A DNA stretch of 34,342 nt from Acinetobacter ursingii DSM 16037 = CIP 107286 (GTDB lineage: Bacteria > Pseudomonadota > Gammaproteobacteria > Pseudomonadales > Moraxellaceae). Positions 1 through 8,790 of the stretch are shown in pieces; the stretch's first letter is position 1; every line of letters starts with the position of its first letter. The stretch covers positions 509,428 to 543,769 of the forward strand of contig NZ_KB849716.1 in assembly GCF_000368825.1 (NCBI RefSeq), read 5' to 3'. The notes beneath the pieces were generated by a model. The model worked only from the letters and a program-made list of their open reading frames with translations, did no database searches and was not told where the DNA came from. The translations under genes were made by a program, and so were the position numbers.

Positions 1-1072
1 CCGGTAAGGTCACTGTCACGTCTGCACCCGGTTCGGTATTACCTGTGATGTTGAGACTGCCATCATCATTGCCAGTTACCGTCACGTCTTTTGGTAATAA
101 TGGAGGTGTGGTATCCGCAGCAGTAATATTATTGTCCGCAGAAATATTACCAGATACATCCTGAACACTAACATTAAGATTTTCACCATTCGTCTGTGCA
201 GGTGTTATTGTAATTTTATAATTACCTTCAGAATCAGCAACACCCGAACCAAGTAACTTCCCAGTATCATCTTTAATTATTACAGTACCACCCGGTAATG
301 CTTTACCAGTAACTTCTGTACCATCGTGACTAAGATCAGCAGTTGGAGATTTTACACGTACATTGTCCGATGAGTTATTAGCATCATCCATTACTCTGAC
401 AGAATATTCACCATCGACTACTTTATCTTTAGGAATTTCTATTTTATAGCTTCCGTCAGTGTTTGCTGTCCCTGTATGTAATCCACCTTTTGAATCTGTA
501 ATAAAAATTTTTCCATTAGGAATGGTTTTTCCACTGATAGAAATACTACCATCTTCATTTTGTTTTAAATGGATACTCGGCGTCGGTATTTTATCGTCAG
601 GAATAGTTGGAGAATTATCATTACCAGAATGATGTTTACTATCACTATTTGATGCAATTGCTACTGTAGCTCCAGCAGCAGGAAGGGCTGCCCATAACCA
701 TGGTGATACTGAATTATCGTGATACAGAAAAATTTCAATATCATCTACATAGCTATAATTTACACCCTCAACTACAGCGCCATGATTATCAATATAATTT
801 ATCCAAGATAGGGTATGGTCTTTATTTTCGAATGCTAATGTATTTTTACTTGAATCGCCTGAACCATTCGAATCGAAGAAGTCAGAGATAATAATGACTT
901 CACCTGATTTTAATGTGACTTTGACATTTCGGCCATCTTTTTCAATTCGGTTCACATCCTTAATATCAACCTGCAATAGAACCACAGAAGGTTCTAAAAG
1001 CGTTAAACTATCTTTTTGACCCTCCAAAAGAATTTCATGAGTTTTTTTTGATACAATCTTTACATTAGCCAT
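1..1072 (-). CDS. Bap-like giant surface adhesin, N-terminal part (runs off the left edge)
   Basis: The frame is open from an ATG at 1072 to the window edge: 357 codons with no stop, so the gene is cut by the window. Residues 1-118 resemble the BapA/Bap prefix-like domain of type I-secreted biofilm adhesins. Conserved-looking parts include LEPSVVLLQ (26-34) and KSGEVIIISDFF (55-66). A short hydrophobic Ala/Gly-rich stretch WLWAALPAAG (125-134) follows, then a Ser/Asp-rich linker. Bacterial Ig-like domains begin near 163 and 241, and a third near 324. Each carries a GK/GNT...PGG/PGA turn and a DGSYKI/EGNYKI strand. No Sec signal peptide is seen, as expected for type I secretion with a C-terminal signal outside the window. 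The SD is weak. The family acts in cell-cell and cell-surface adhesion. I cannot tell whether this is Bap itself or a paralogue. Confidence 0.85.
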   Translation of the reverse strand, partial: MANVKIVSKKTHEILLEGQKDSLTLLEPSVVLLQVDIKDVNRIEKDGRNVKVTLKSGEVIIISDFFDSNGSGDSSKNTLAFENKDHTLSWINYIDNHGAVVEGVNYSYVDDIEIFLYHDNSVSPWLWAALPAAGATVAIASNSDSKHHSGNDNSPTIPDDKIPTPSIHLKQNEDGSISISGKTIPNGKIFITDSKGGLHTGTANTDGSYKIEIPKDKVVDGEYSVRVMDDANNSSDNVRVKSPTADLSHDGTEVTGKALPGGTVIIKDDTGKLLGSGVADSEGNYKITITPAQTNGENLNVSVQDVSGNISADNNITAADTTPPLLPKDVTVTGNDDGSLNITGNTEPGADVTVTLP

Positions 1073-1685
1073 TTAAAGTATCTCGCAAGAGTTGGCCCAA
1101 TACAAATAAACTCATTCATATTTATAAAATCCGAAACAATGTAATCTTCAGAATAAATACAAATAAAATTCAATTATTTGACCAATAAAATAAAACTAGA
1201 CTTTCATACTTTAAAATATACAAATCGGCCTATTTATTTTCTTATCATTTTGCGATTGCTTTTTTGTCATCAAAAACAATGTAAAAAAAACACTATAGAA
1301 ATAATGAGATAGAACAAAAAGAAGACACCTAAAATTGACTATTTATTTAGAATTTCGACCCATTAAAACCAACCATTTTAATATGATTAATCAAAATTAA
1401 ACTCATTATAGTTAAGATTCTTAAATTTCACCTATAACAACATCATCTAAGATAAATTTTCAAATTACCTAATAGCTAAAATAGTTTATTATATTTAATA
1501 CAAGAAAATCATTTAACAATCAATACAAATCTAAAACCAACAACTTATTCTAGTGATTTAACTCAAGATAAATCATTTATTAAACAATATAAATATAATT
1601 TTATTTTTGTTTTTAAATTAGAACTTTTCTGTATTTCATTATAAAATTTTACTGATTTCCTTTTTATGATCATTATGGCTTAACA
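1073..1685. other. AT-rich intergenic region between divergent adhesin and ModE-like genes
   Basis: About 610 bp of very AT-rich DNA with many A and T runs. It must hold the promoters of the minus-strand adhesin and the plus-strand ModE-like gene. No clear -35/-10 pair, terminator or convincing small gene could be picked out. Confidence 0.6.
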
Positions 1686-2030
1686 ATGGCTCAACTCAAA
1701 TTACGTCTTAGGTTGATGGTTGATCAAGAGATTGCTTTTGGTCCTGGAAAAGCGGACTTACTCGAAGCCATTCAAGCGACAGGTTCCATTTCTCAAGCAG
1801 CTAAAAAAATGAACATGAGCTATCGTCGCGCATGGCAACTGGTAGAAACCATGAATCAACTTTATGCTTCGGCTTTGGTTGAAACCTATAAAGGTGGCGA
1901 ATCAGGTGGTGGGGCGATCGTCACCGCTTTTGGCTTTGATATTTTAAAGCAGTTTAGATATATGGAGCAAAAAGCCCTAGCTGCAATTGAAGCAGACTTC
2001 CAACAGCTTTCAGGTTATTTAAAACCCTAA
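1686..2030 (+). CDS. ModE-like winged-helix regulator, DNA-binding domain only
   Basis: This 114-residue protein matches the N-terminal LysR-type winged-helix domain of ModE. The core SISQAAKKMNMSYRRAWQLV (about 34-53) is the helix-turn-helix, followed by the GGESGGGAIVTAFG segment (70-83) typical of ModE proteins. Full-length E. coli ModE is about 260 residues and carries two C-terminal molybdate-binding (TOBE) domains. These are absent here, so molybdate sensing is not visible in the sequence. Such one-domain members are common and often called molybdenum-dependent or LysR-family regulators. The ATG has no good SD. No molybdate transport or molybdoenzyme gene is nearby, so the target is unknown. 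Confidence 0.8.
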   Translation: MAQLKLRLRLMVDQEIAFGPGKADLLEAIQATGSISQAAKKMNMSYRRAWQLVETMNQLYASALVETYKGGESGGGAIVTAFGFDILKQFRYMEQKALAAIEADFQQLSGYLKP

Positions 2031-2055
2031 GCTGTTCACGTCAATTGAAGCTAAA

Positions 2056-3420
2056 CTAAATCGTCATCGAAAAAATCTGGTTATTCGGTATTTTACGTTT
2101 CATTCGCAAGTCAAATGCCATACAGATATTACGAACAAACGCCTTGCCTTGCTCTGTAACCTGCATACTTTTTTCACCGATTTTCAGTAATTGATCTTGC
2201 TGCATTTCTTCAAGCTGCTGTAACACTCGCGGCAACTCTTCAAAGCTTTGCGTTGGGTCTTGCCATGAGGTTTCAAACTGACACATGAGATTTAAAATAT
2301 GCTGGCGAATCATCAGGTCTTCTGACGTCAAAACATGTCCACGAAACACTGGAATTTCATTGTTTTCCAGTCGAGCATAATAGTCTTCCAATACCTTTTC
2401 ATTTTGAGCAAAGCTGTACCAGCTATCACTAATCGCAGACACACCCAAACCAATCATGACTTGGGTTTTAGATGCGGTATACCCCATAAAGTTACGATGT
2501 AACTGACCCTGTAAAAAGGACTGATACATCGGATCAGTTTTCAAGGCAAAATGATCCATCCCAATTTCGACATAACCATGATCCAGCAATTTTTGTTTGC
2601 CGGCTTCATAAAGTTTTCGTTTCACTTCATCTTTGGGCACATCATGATCTTTAAAACCACGCTGACCATTGCCTTTAATCCACGGCACATGCGCATAACT
2701 ATAAAAAGCCAAACGGTCGGGCAATAATCGATTAGTTTGGTCTATGGTATACAGCACATCGTCCAATTCCTGAAAAGGCAAGCCAAACACCAAATCATGG
2801 GAAATCGAGTCATAACCAATTTCTCTCGCCCATTGCGTCACATTGGCGACATTTTCAAACGGTTGAATGCGATGAATCGCTTTTTGAACCTTTAGACTAT
2901 AATCCTGAACCCCAAAACTTACGCGACGGAACCCGAGATCATACAACGCCTGTAAATGTGCTTTGCTGGTGTTGTTCGGATGCCCCTCAAAACTAAACTC
3001 ATGATGTTCAGCAATCTCAGCCTGATCCAAAATACCATGAATGAGTTGTTGTAGATGTTCGACTGAAAAAAAGGTCGGCGTACCACCACCCAAGTGGATT
3101 TCACGAATAATCGGTTTTTCTTCCAATAATTCACAATACAATGACCATTCTTTGAGTACCGCCGCAATATACGGCGCTTCAACTTCATGGCGTTTGGTGA
3201 CTTTTTTATGGCAACCGCAAAAAGTACATAAGCTTTCACAAAAAGGTAAATGAATGTACAGGCTGATGCCTTCACTTGCATTTGATTCAATAAAAGATTG
3301 GCGCAAGGTTTGCTGCCAAGCCTCTAGTGAGAATGTATCTTCCTGCCAATAAGGAACAGTCGGATAACTGGTATAACGAGGTCCTGGAACATTATATTTT
3401 TGAATCAAAACATTTGACAT
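2056..3420 (-). CDS. hemN: Oxygen-independent coproporphyrinogen III oxidase (radical SAM)
   Basis: HemN converts coproporphyrinogen III to protoporphyrinogen IX without oxygen, in the cytoplasm, during haem synthesis. The protein has the HemN start LIQKYNVPGPRYTSYP and the radical-SAM cluster motif HLPFCESLCTFCGC with Cys61, 65, 68 and 70. These positions match E. coli HemN (62, 66, 69, 71) when translation starts at the ATG at 3418-3420. An upstream in-frame ATG at 3460-3462, with an AGGG four bases before it, would add 14 residues and cannot be excluded. Length from the chosen start is 454 residues, against 457 in E. coli. GGGTPTF, the SAM-contact motif, is present. It is monocistronic, tail to tail with the ModE-like gene. 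Confidence 0.95.
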   Translation of the reverse strand: MSNVLIQKYNVPGPRYTSYPTVPYWQEDTFSLEAWQQTLRQSFIESNASEGISLYIHLPFCESLCTFCGCHKKVTKRHEVEAPYIAAVLKEWSLYCELLEEKPIIREIHLGGGTPTFFSVEHLQQLIHGILDQAEIAEHHEFSFEGHPNNTSKAHLQALYDLGFRRVSFGVQDYSLKVQKAIHRIQPFENVANVTQWAREIGYDSISHDLVFGLPFQELDDVLYTIDQTNRLLPDRLAFYSYAHVPWIKGNGQRGFKDHDVPKDEVKRKLYEAGKQKLLDHGYVEIGMDHFALKTDPMYQSFLQGQLHRNFMGYTASKTQVMIGLGVSAISDSWYSFAQNEKVLEDYYARLENNEIPVFRGHVLTSEDLMIRQHILNLMCQFETSWQDPTQSFEELPRVLQQLEEMQQDQLLKIGEKSMQVTEQGKAFVRNICMAFDLRMKRKIPNNQIFSMTI

Positions 3421-3536
3421 TTCAATATACCCAAATACCTTTATCTTTTTATTATAATCCATTTAACCCTATACAAAAACCTCAAAAATAAATTAATTAA
3501 AATTAAATAACTAATAAAAACAATATTTTAATTTTA

Positions 3537-3555
3537 AAAAATAATCATTCTCATC
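3537..3555 (-). promoter_or_regulatory. Possible Fur-like box upstream of hemN
   Basis: On the minus strand the segment reads GATGAGAATGATTATTTTT. Its GAGAATGATTAT core is typical of Fur-box half sites, but only about 12 of 19 positions match the classical consensus and the second half is degenerate. It lies about 75-115 bp before the possible hemN starts. This is weak evidence in AT-rich DNA. Confidence 0.22.
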
Positions 3556-3634
3556 CATTTCTGTTTTTAAAATTAGATATTATAAAACCTATGATTTTGG
3601 TTGGGATTAAAATAATTTATCAAATTAATTAAAA

Positions 3635-3667
3635 TAAAAAAGGCATATTTATTTAAATAGATATGCC
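3635..3667 (-). terminator. Rho-independent terminator after cycA
   Basis: GGCATAT (3642-3648) and ATATGCC (3661-3667) are the ends of a nearly perfect 26-bp palindrome. On the minus strand it is followed by seven T residues (3635-3641). It sits about 20 bp past the cycA stop and before the hemN promoter region. Confidence 0.75.
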
Positions 3668-3687
3668 CTCAAAAAAGCGCGATTTAA

Positions 3688-5120
3688 TTAAGAACTTTTT
3701 AGCTGTTTGAGTCGCTTGATACGTGGTTTATACAGCAACTGATACGTTACCGCCAAAATCAACAACCATAGCGGACTCACATATAAGGCTTTTAATGTAT
3801 CGGGTTCCAGTGCCAAAATCACCAAGGTGAACAGCAAGAATGCCAATACCACGTAGCTCATCCAGATTCCACCCGGCATTTTAAAGGTCGACTGGGCATG
3901 TAATTCAGGTCTGAGTTTACGATAACGCAGATAGCACACCATGATCAGCCCCCAAACGCTAATAAATAAAATCACGCAAAGAGAACTGGCTAAGGTAAAG
4001 GCTTCAATGGTATTGGGTACAAAATACTGTAATGCCGCACCCGCCATAATAAACAGACAGGAAAACACCAAACCATTAGCTGGAACAGCGCGTTTGGATA
4101 ACCGCGCCAATCTTGCGGTGCCTGCCCCCCACGGGATAAACCAAATAGCATCCGACTGGTCGAAAACACACCACTGTTCATGGAGGAGGTTACTGAAGAA
4201 AGTACCACCAGATTCATAATAATCGCTGAAGTTGGAATCCCTGCATGTAAAAATAATTCAACAAATGGGCTTTTATTAGCACTGATCATATTCCACGGTG
4301 TGACTGACATCACCACCAATAATGCCAACACATAAAACAAAATGATCCGAATCGGGATTGCATTAATCGCTTTGGGTAAATTCTTTTTCGGATCTTTGGT
4401 TTCGGCTGCTGTGGTGCCAATCAGCTCCACTCCGACAAAAGCAAACACCGCAATCTGAAAACCTGCTAAAAAACCCTCGGTACCTTTAGGAAACATGCCA
4501 CCCGAAGACCAGAGATTACTTAAAGAAGCAACGGTACCCGTTGGTGCCTGAAAATGGCTAAACACCATAAAACCACCAATTGCAATCAATCCAAGAATCG
4601 CCAAAATCTTGATCAAAGCAAACCAGAATTCGACTTCACCAAATAAACGCACGGTGAGCAAATTCAGCGCCAATACAAACAATACACAGCCCGCACTGAT
4701 CAGTGCTTGTCCCATCGGTGTAAAACTTACGCCATCAGGCAACCAAAAACCCAGATAATTAATAATCGCCGCCAGATCGGCTATACCCACCAATACCCAG
4801 CCGAGCCAATAGGTCCAACCCATATAATAGCCTGCACTCGGGCCGATCAAATCATGTGCCATATCAACAAACGATTTGTAATGCAGATTCGCCAACAATA
4901 GCTCGCCCAACGCGCGCATCAGGAAGAAGAACATGACCCCAATGATCATGTAAATAAATAAAATTGAAGGTCCTGCCAATGAAATGGTTTTACCAGAACC
5001 CATAAATAGCCCAGTGCCAATCGCACCGCCAATCGCAATTAGTTGCAAGTGTCGATTGGAGAGTTTACGTTGAAGATCATGCGACGAATGTTCGTCTTCA
5101 GAATGACGTACTGTTGTCAT
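3688..5120 (-). pseudogene. cycA: D-serine/D-alanine/glycine permease, interrupted by a frameshift
   Basis: CycA is an inner-membrane APC-family symporter for D-Ala, D-Ser and Gly. The first frame (from ATG 5120, SD AAGGAT) gives the family start RHLQLIAIGGAIGTGLF and the motif SGVFSTSRMLFGLSRGGQAP. After that it runs into non-homologous residues and stops at 3990. The rest of the protein (ARLARLSKRAVPANGLVFSC to KMPGG...LYVSPLW) continues in another frame from about 4115 to 3688. One missing base between about 4112 and 4130, where a run of six G lies, restores a protein of about 477 residues, against 470 in E. coli. Placement beside dadA-dadX-ridA fits D-alanine uptake. It is either a real inactivating mutation or a sequencing error in the homopolymer. 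The first frame alone would lack the last three or four membrane helices. Confidence 0.85.
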
Positions 5121-5154
5121 GATTAAATATCCTTTTTAAATGTCCCTTTTTTTG

Positions 5155-5209
5155 ATCAATTCTGTGTGACTGCCAACCAAAATAACAAGGCAGAAACCGC
5201 AGAATTGAT
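5155..5209 (-). promoter_or_regulatory. Two-tier inverted repeat in the cycA leader
   Basis: ATCAATTCTG (5155-5164) pairs perfectly with CAGAATTGAT (5200-5209). Inside it CTGCC (5170-5174) pairs with GGCAG (5189-5193), separated by 5- and 6-base internal loops. It lies 35 bp before the cycA start and after the ridA terminator. No T run follows on either strand, so it is not a standard terminator. It may be an operator or a structured 5' leader. The function is unknown. Confidence 0.45.
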
Positions 5210-5221
5210 GCCGAGTAGCAT

Positions 5222-5268
5222 CAAAATAAAAACCAGAAGGCATCCTTTTCCGTGGCAATTCTGGTTTT
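5222..5268 (-). terminator. Rho-independent terminator after ridA
   Basis: AAAACCAGAA (5229-5238) and TTCTGGTTTT (5259-5268) form a 10-bp stem with a 20-base loop. On the minus strand it is followed by a T-rich tract. It lies 40 bp past the ridA stop, so cycA probably has its own promoter or depends on read-through. Confidence 0.65.
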
Positions 5269-5307
5269 AAAATTAAACATTAGATGAATGAAAATAGATC
5301 AATCGGT

Positions 5308-5667
5308 TTATTGCTGTGCTGCAATCACGGCGATTTCAATCAACCACGCGGGATTGACTAAATCTGCCTGAATCGTAGCGCGGGCAGGCGTTGCCAATCC
5401 ATCTAACCACTCAATCCAGATCGCATTGACTTGAGCAAAGTCATCTAGGTTTTTAATAAAAAGCTGCGCTGAAAGCAGACGCGACTTATCACTTTTCGCC
5501 TGCGCTAAAAGTTGATCGATGGTCGCCAAGATTTCGCGGGTCTGACCTTCAATATCAAGCTCCGTGTTTTTGGGTACTTGTCCCGACAAATACACCACTT
5601 GATTAAAAATGGTAGCCGAACTCATCACCTGATTGCTGTTAATTCTTTCAATATTAGAGACTGACAT
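5308..5667 (-). CDS. RidA-family (YjgF/YER057c) enamine/imine deaminase
   Basis: This 119-residue protein has the RidA fold signature: VVYLSGQVP near the N terminus, and TPARATIQADL with the conserved Arg plus LIEIAVIAAQ with the conserved Glu near the C terminus. RidA proteins hydrolyse reactive 2-aminoacrylate and related imines released by PLP enzymes. The start at 5667 is chosen because AAGGA stands seven bases before it and overlaps the dadX stop. A longer frame to 5703 would overlap dadX and has no SD. The 10-bp gap to dadX makes co-transcription with dadA-dadX likely. I infer a role in clearing imines from D-amino-acid oxidation or racemisation. Confidence 0.9.
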   Translation of the reverse strand: MSVSNIERINSNQVMSSATIFNQVVYLSGQVPKNTELDIEGQTREILATIDQLLAQAKSDKSRLLSAQLFIKNLDDFAQVNAIWIEWLDGLATPARATIQADLVNPAWLIEIAVIAAQQ

Positions 5668-5677
5668 CACTCTATCC

Positions 5678-6781
5678 TTATGCTTCAATAAAAAATGGAA
5701 CACGTGCGGTTACACCACACATCAATTCATAACCCACGGTGTCTGAGGTCGCTGCGACTTCATCAATTGGCAAAATCGTACCCGAACGAGATTTGCCCCA
5801 AAGCACCACTTCACTGCCAATTACCGCATCTGCAATCTCGGTCACATCGACCGCCAACATATCCATACTGACCCGACCAATCGTGCGAGTGCGGATGCCA
5901 TTGACCAACACAGGCGTACCCGTAGCAGAAATACGCTGATAACCATCGGCATAACAACAGGCCACAATCCCGATTTTCATGGCTTGCTCGACCTGAAAGG
6001 TTGAGCCATAACCGACCGTTTGCATGGGTTGTAAATCTTGAATGGCAATGATTTCACTGCGTAGACTCATACTGGGTTGTAAATCCCAGTCCTGAATCGA
6101 GTGTTGGGGAAAATCAGGCGAGCTGCCATAAAGTAAAATGCCCGCACGGACAGTTTTAGAAGTCAGTTGCGAACCATGCCGCAGGATCGCAGCGCTGTTA
6201 CAAATCGAGCGTTCACCTGGTAAATCCTGCACTGTGTCTTCAAAGATTTTGAGCTGTACCTCAATCCCAGATTGCCCCAGACGCTCACCATCGGCATCGG
6301 AAAAATGCATCATATGCGTGAGGCTATTTACTGTGTTGCAAGATCGAAGTGACTGCCATATTTCGCGGTAATACTGTGGCTGAAAACCCAGACGATTCAT
6401 GCCGCTGTTCATTTTCAGGAAAATATCAAACTGAGCAGGCTCAGGATGCTGTCGCACCCATGTCGCTTGTATTTCACTATGGACACTAAAACTGAGTTGG
6501 TAAGCTGTACAGTCAAACAAATCCTGCGCTGAAAAAATGCCTTCGAGCAGCAAAATTGGCCCTGTCCAGCCGAGTGCACGTAAGCGTTTGGCTTCATCGA
6601 TATCTAGTAAGGCAAAACCATCAGCGGTTTTGAGGGCGGGATAAACCCGTTCAATGCCATGCCCATACGCATTGGCCTTTACTACTGCAAAGACCTCATG
6701 CTGTGAGGCATGCTTTCTGGCAATGTTAAGATTATGTGCCAAAGCATTTTGATGAATGATGGCACGGATTGGACGTGGCAT
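5678..6781 (-). CDS. dadX: Alanine racemase, catabolic type (DadX/Alr)
   Basis: This PLP enzyme interconverts L- and D-alanine. It is 367 residues long (E. coli DadX is 356). The PLP lysine lies in VVKANAYGHG (Lys35) and the catalytic tyrosine in VGYGSTF (Tyr258). CNSAAILRHG and the C-terminal beta domain with GRVSMDMLAVDVT are present. It sits 29 bp after dadA and just before ridA, so the biosynthetic name alr is less apt than dadX, although the sequence alone does not separate them. L-alanine is turned into D-alanine here and then oxidised by DadA. Confidence 0.94.
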   Translation of the reverse strand: MPRPIRAIIHQNALAHNLNIARKHASQHEVFAVVKANAYGHGIERVYPALKTADGFALLDIDEAKRLRALGWTGPILLLEGIFSAQDLFDCTAYQLSFSVHSEIQATWVRQHPEPAQFDIFLKMNSGMNRLGFQPQYYREIWQSLRSCNTVNSLTHMMHFSDADGERLGQSGIEVQLKIFEDTVQDLPGERSICNSAAILRHGSQLTSKTVRAGILLYGSSPDFPQHSIQDWDLQPSMSLRSEIIAIQDLQPMQTVGYGSTFQVEQAMKIGIVACCYADGYQRISATGTPVLVNGIRTRTIGRVSMDMLAVDVTEIADAVIGSEVVLWGKSRSGTILPIDEVAATSDTVGYELMCGVTARVPFFIEA

Positions 6782-6810
6782 GGTTCTTCCCTGAACTTGA
6801 GTATTTGATC

Positions 6811-8070
6811 TTAAGCTGCGTGTGAATAACGCAGGATCGATAAGCCTTCGGTACTAATTTCAGGCTGATGATTAAGCACAAGGTCGCTAATCAACTTGCC
6901 TGAACCACAGGCCATGGTCCAACCAAGTGTGCCGTGCCCTGTATTTAAAAACAGATTACTAAACCGCGTCGCACCGATGATTGGGGTACTGTCTGGCGTC
7001 ATTGGACGTAAACCTGTCCAGAATGAGGCTTGCGCCATATCTCCGCCTGGGAACAGATCTTGAGTGACCATTTCTAAGGTGGCACGACGATCCTCATTCA
7101 ATCCCAGATTAAATCCACTGAGTTCCGCCATTCCACCGACACGAATCCGCTGATCAAAACGGGTAATGGCTATTTTATAGGTTTCATCAAGCACAGTAGA
7201 TTGCGGTGCAAATTCAGGCTGAACGATCGGAATCGTCAGTGAATAACCTTTAACAGGATAAACGGGTAAATTTAAATGCAAGGGTTTGAGGAAATCGCGC
7301 GAATAACTTCCAAATGCCAACACATAACGATCCGCAGTTAAAACCTGACCGTTGACTCGAACACCTTTGATTTCATCACCTTCGACCAGCAAGGCTTCAA
7401 CATTTTGGTTAAATTGAAATTCAACCCCCAACGCTTTGGCTTTTTCTGCTAATGCATTGGTAAATAAATAACAATCACCTGTTTCATCATTGGGTAAATG
7501 TAAACCACCGACCAGCTTGTCTTTGGCATATGCCAGTGCGGGTTCAACCTTGGCTAAATCATTTTGATCAAGCAATTCATAACTGACACCGCACTCTTTG
7601 AGGACTTTGATATCCCGATGAACCGCCTCGAGTTGGGATTCGTTACGAAACACCTGCAAGGTGCCTTTGGCACGGTTTTCATAACTGATCCCCGTGGTTT
7701 CACGTAGTTCTTTTAAACAATCGCGGCTATATTCGGCCACGCGCATCATCCGTTCTTTATTTTTGGTATAGCTTTCTAGATTGCAGTTTTTCAGCATTTG
7801 TGCCATCCATTGTAGTTGCCACATGCTGCCATCAATATTAATCGCAAGCGGTGCATGATGCTGAAACATCCATTTCACTGCTTTAAACGGAATCCCTGGT
7901 GCTGCCCAAGGGGTCGAATAACCTGGGGAAACTTGTCCTGCATTACCAAAACTGGTTTCTTCGGCAGGCCCAGCTTGACGATCCAGTACCGTGACTTGTG
8001 CTCCCTGTTGCGCAAGATAGTACGCACTTGCGACACCAATCACACCACTCCCTAAAACGATCACGCGCAT
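6811..8070 (-). CDS. dadA: D-amino acid dehydrogenase, small subunit
   Basis: DadA is an FAD enzyme of the inner-membrane face. It oxidises D-alanine and other D-amino acids to 2-oxo acids and ammonia, passing electrons to the respiratory chain. The Rossmann motif [19 protein letters not shown] lies at residues 5-23, followed by the DAO-family [20 protein letters not shown]. The C-terminal [14 protein letters not shown] and [16 protein letters not shown] close the FAD site. Length is 419, against 432 in E. coli. It is the first gene of the minus-strand dad operon and is divergent from an Lrp-type regulator. The SD GAGG lies before the ATG. Confidence 0.95.
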   Translation of the reverse strand: MRVIVLGSGVIGVASAYYLAQQGAQVTVLDRQAGPAEETSFGNAGQVSPGYSTPWAAPGIPFKAVKWMFQHHAPLAINIDGSMWQLQWMAQMLKNCNLESYTKNKERMMRVAEYSRDCLKELRETTGISYENRAKGTLQVFRNESQLEAVHRDIKVLKECGVSYELLDQNDLAKVEPALAYAKDKLVGGLHLPNDETGDCYLFTNALAEKAKALGVEFQFNQNVEALLVEGDEIKGVRVNGQVLTADRYVLAFGSYSRDFLKPLHLNLPVYPVKGYSLTIPIVQPEFAPQSTVLDETYKIAITRFDQRIRVGGMAELSGFNLGLNEDRRATLEMVTQDLFPGGDMAQASFWTGLRPMTPDSTPIIGATRFSNLFLNTGHGTLGWTMACGSGKLISDLVLNHQPEISTEGLSILRYSHAA

Positions 8071-8207
8071 TTTTCTTCCCTCACGCAGTCCAGTGAATTT
8101 AACTAGTATATTTTTGCTTCAATAGTTTATTTCACTGTTTTAGGCACTATAATCTAGGAAAATTGGCAGTTTTGTCGTGTAGAAATTCTAAAAAAAGGAA
8201 AAAAATA
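8071..8207. promoter_or_regulatory. Divergent promoter region between dadA and the Lrp-type gene
   Basis: 137 bp of AT-rich DNA. A perfect -10 box TATAAT (8148-8153) points towards the Lrp-type gene, with only a weak -35 (TTTATT-like) before it. On the other strand TATACT (8105-8110) could serve dadA. The small divergent spacer suggests that the regulator controls both sides. No specific Lrp box was resolved. Confidence 0.45.
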
Positions 8208-8675
8208 ATGCGACCACTGGATCGAACTGATCGGCAGATTCTGGATATCCTGCAACGTGAAGGACGTATTGCGATCAGTGAATTGGCGTCTAGAGTCAAC
8301 TTATCAACCACGCCCTGTTCAGAACGGGTCAAGCGGCTAGAACGTGAGGGCATCATCATAGGTTACTATGCACGGCTCAATCCTGCACATGTCGATCGAA
8401 ATTTACTGGTATTTCTGGAAATTAAGCTTTCTGCCAAATCAGGCGATGTATTTGATCAAGTCGCCCGTGATCTGATTGAAGTACCGGAAGTGTTAGAATG
8501 TCATTTAATTTCAGGTGAATTTGATTATCTGGTCAAAGCCAGATTGAAAGAAATGAGTGCTTACCGAAAATTATTGGGCAATATTTTAAAAAAACTGCCT
8601 GCATCGGCTTCATCGCATAGCTATGTGGTGATGGAAGAAATTAAGGAAACTTTGTATCTAGATTTATCTCAATAA
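8208..8675 (+). CDS. Lrp/AsnC-family regulator of the dad operon
   Basis: This 155-residue protein has the Lrp architecture. An N-terminal winged helix (LDRTDRQILDILQREGRIAI, then ELASRVNLSTTPCSERVKRL, about 3-45) is followed by a RAM ligand-binding domain (about 65-150) with VLECHLISGEFDYLV. The start at 8208 has AAGGA about eight bases upstream. A frame opening at 8163 adds 15 residues without Lrp similarity. Proteins of this kind (DadR, BkdR, Lrp) sense amino acids. Position opposite dadA makes L- or D-alanine the likely effector and dadA-dadX-ridA the likely target; this is inferred from context. Confidence 0.92.
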   Translation: MRPLDRTDRQILDILQREGRIAISELASRVNLSTTPCSERVKRLEREGIIIGYYARLNPAHVDRNLLVFLEIKLSAKSGDVFDQVARDLIEVPEVLECHLISGEFDYLVKARLKEMSAYRKLLGNILKKLPASASSHSYVVMEEIKETLYLDLSQ

Positions 8676-8693
8676 AGAATTTTATTCAGATAT

Positions 8694-8787
8694 ATTCTCG
8701 TCAAAAGAGAATTTGCATACTGTTTCCGCAAATTAAGCTTCCTTTAAGTCTCAAGTTTTAAATTGAAGTCCTCAGAGCTTAAAACTT
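8694..8787 (+). other. Highly structured 3' UTR of the Lrp-type gene
   Basis: Three inverted repeats follow one another: ATTCTC (8694-8699) with GAGAAT (8707-8712); AATTTGC (8710-8716) with GCAAATT (8728-8734); and AAGTTTTAA (8753-8761) with TTAAAACTT (8779-8787). The first two overlap by three bases, so they exclude each other. A strong terminator follows directly. The layout would suit a 3'-UTR-derived small RNA or RNase-protected 3' end. No promoter was identified. Confidence 0.35.
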
Positions 8788-8790
8788 TTG

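Noticed and set aside
700..891. Plus-strand reading frame within the adhesin
   Set aside because: It lies inside the long, well-supported minus-strand adhesin frame, has no SD and no family features.
5155..5209. Glycine riboswitch before cycA
   Set aside because: The element is too short and lacks the tandem aptamer form; only a simple two-tier stem is visible.
5668..5703. Longer RidA start at 5703
   Set aside because: It would overlap dadX, adds residues unlike the family, and lacks the AAGGA site found before 5667.
8163..8207. Longer start of the Lrp-type regulator at 8163
   Set aside because: The added segment is Lys/Arg-rich, lies downstream of the TATAAT box and has no similarity to Lrp starts, while AAGGA precedes 8208.
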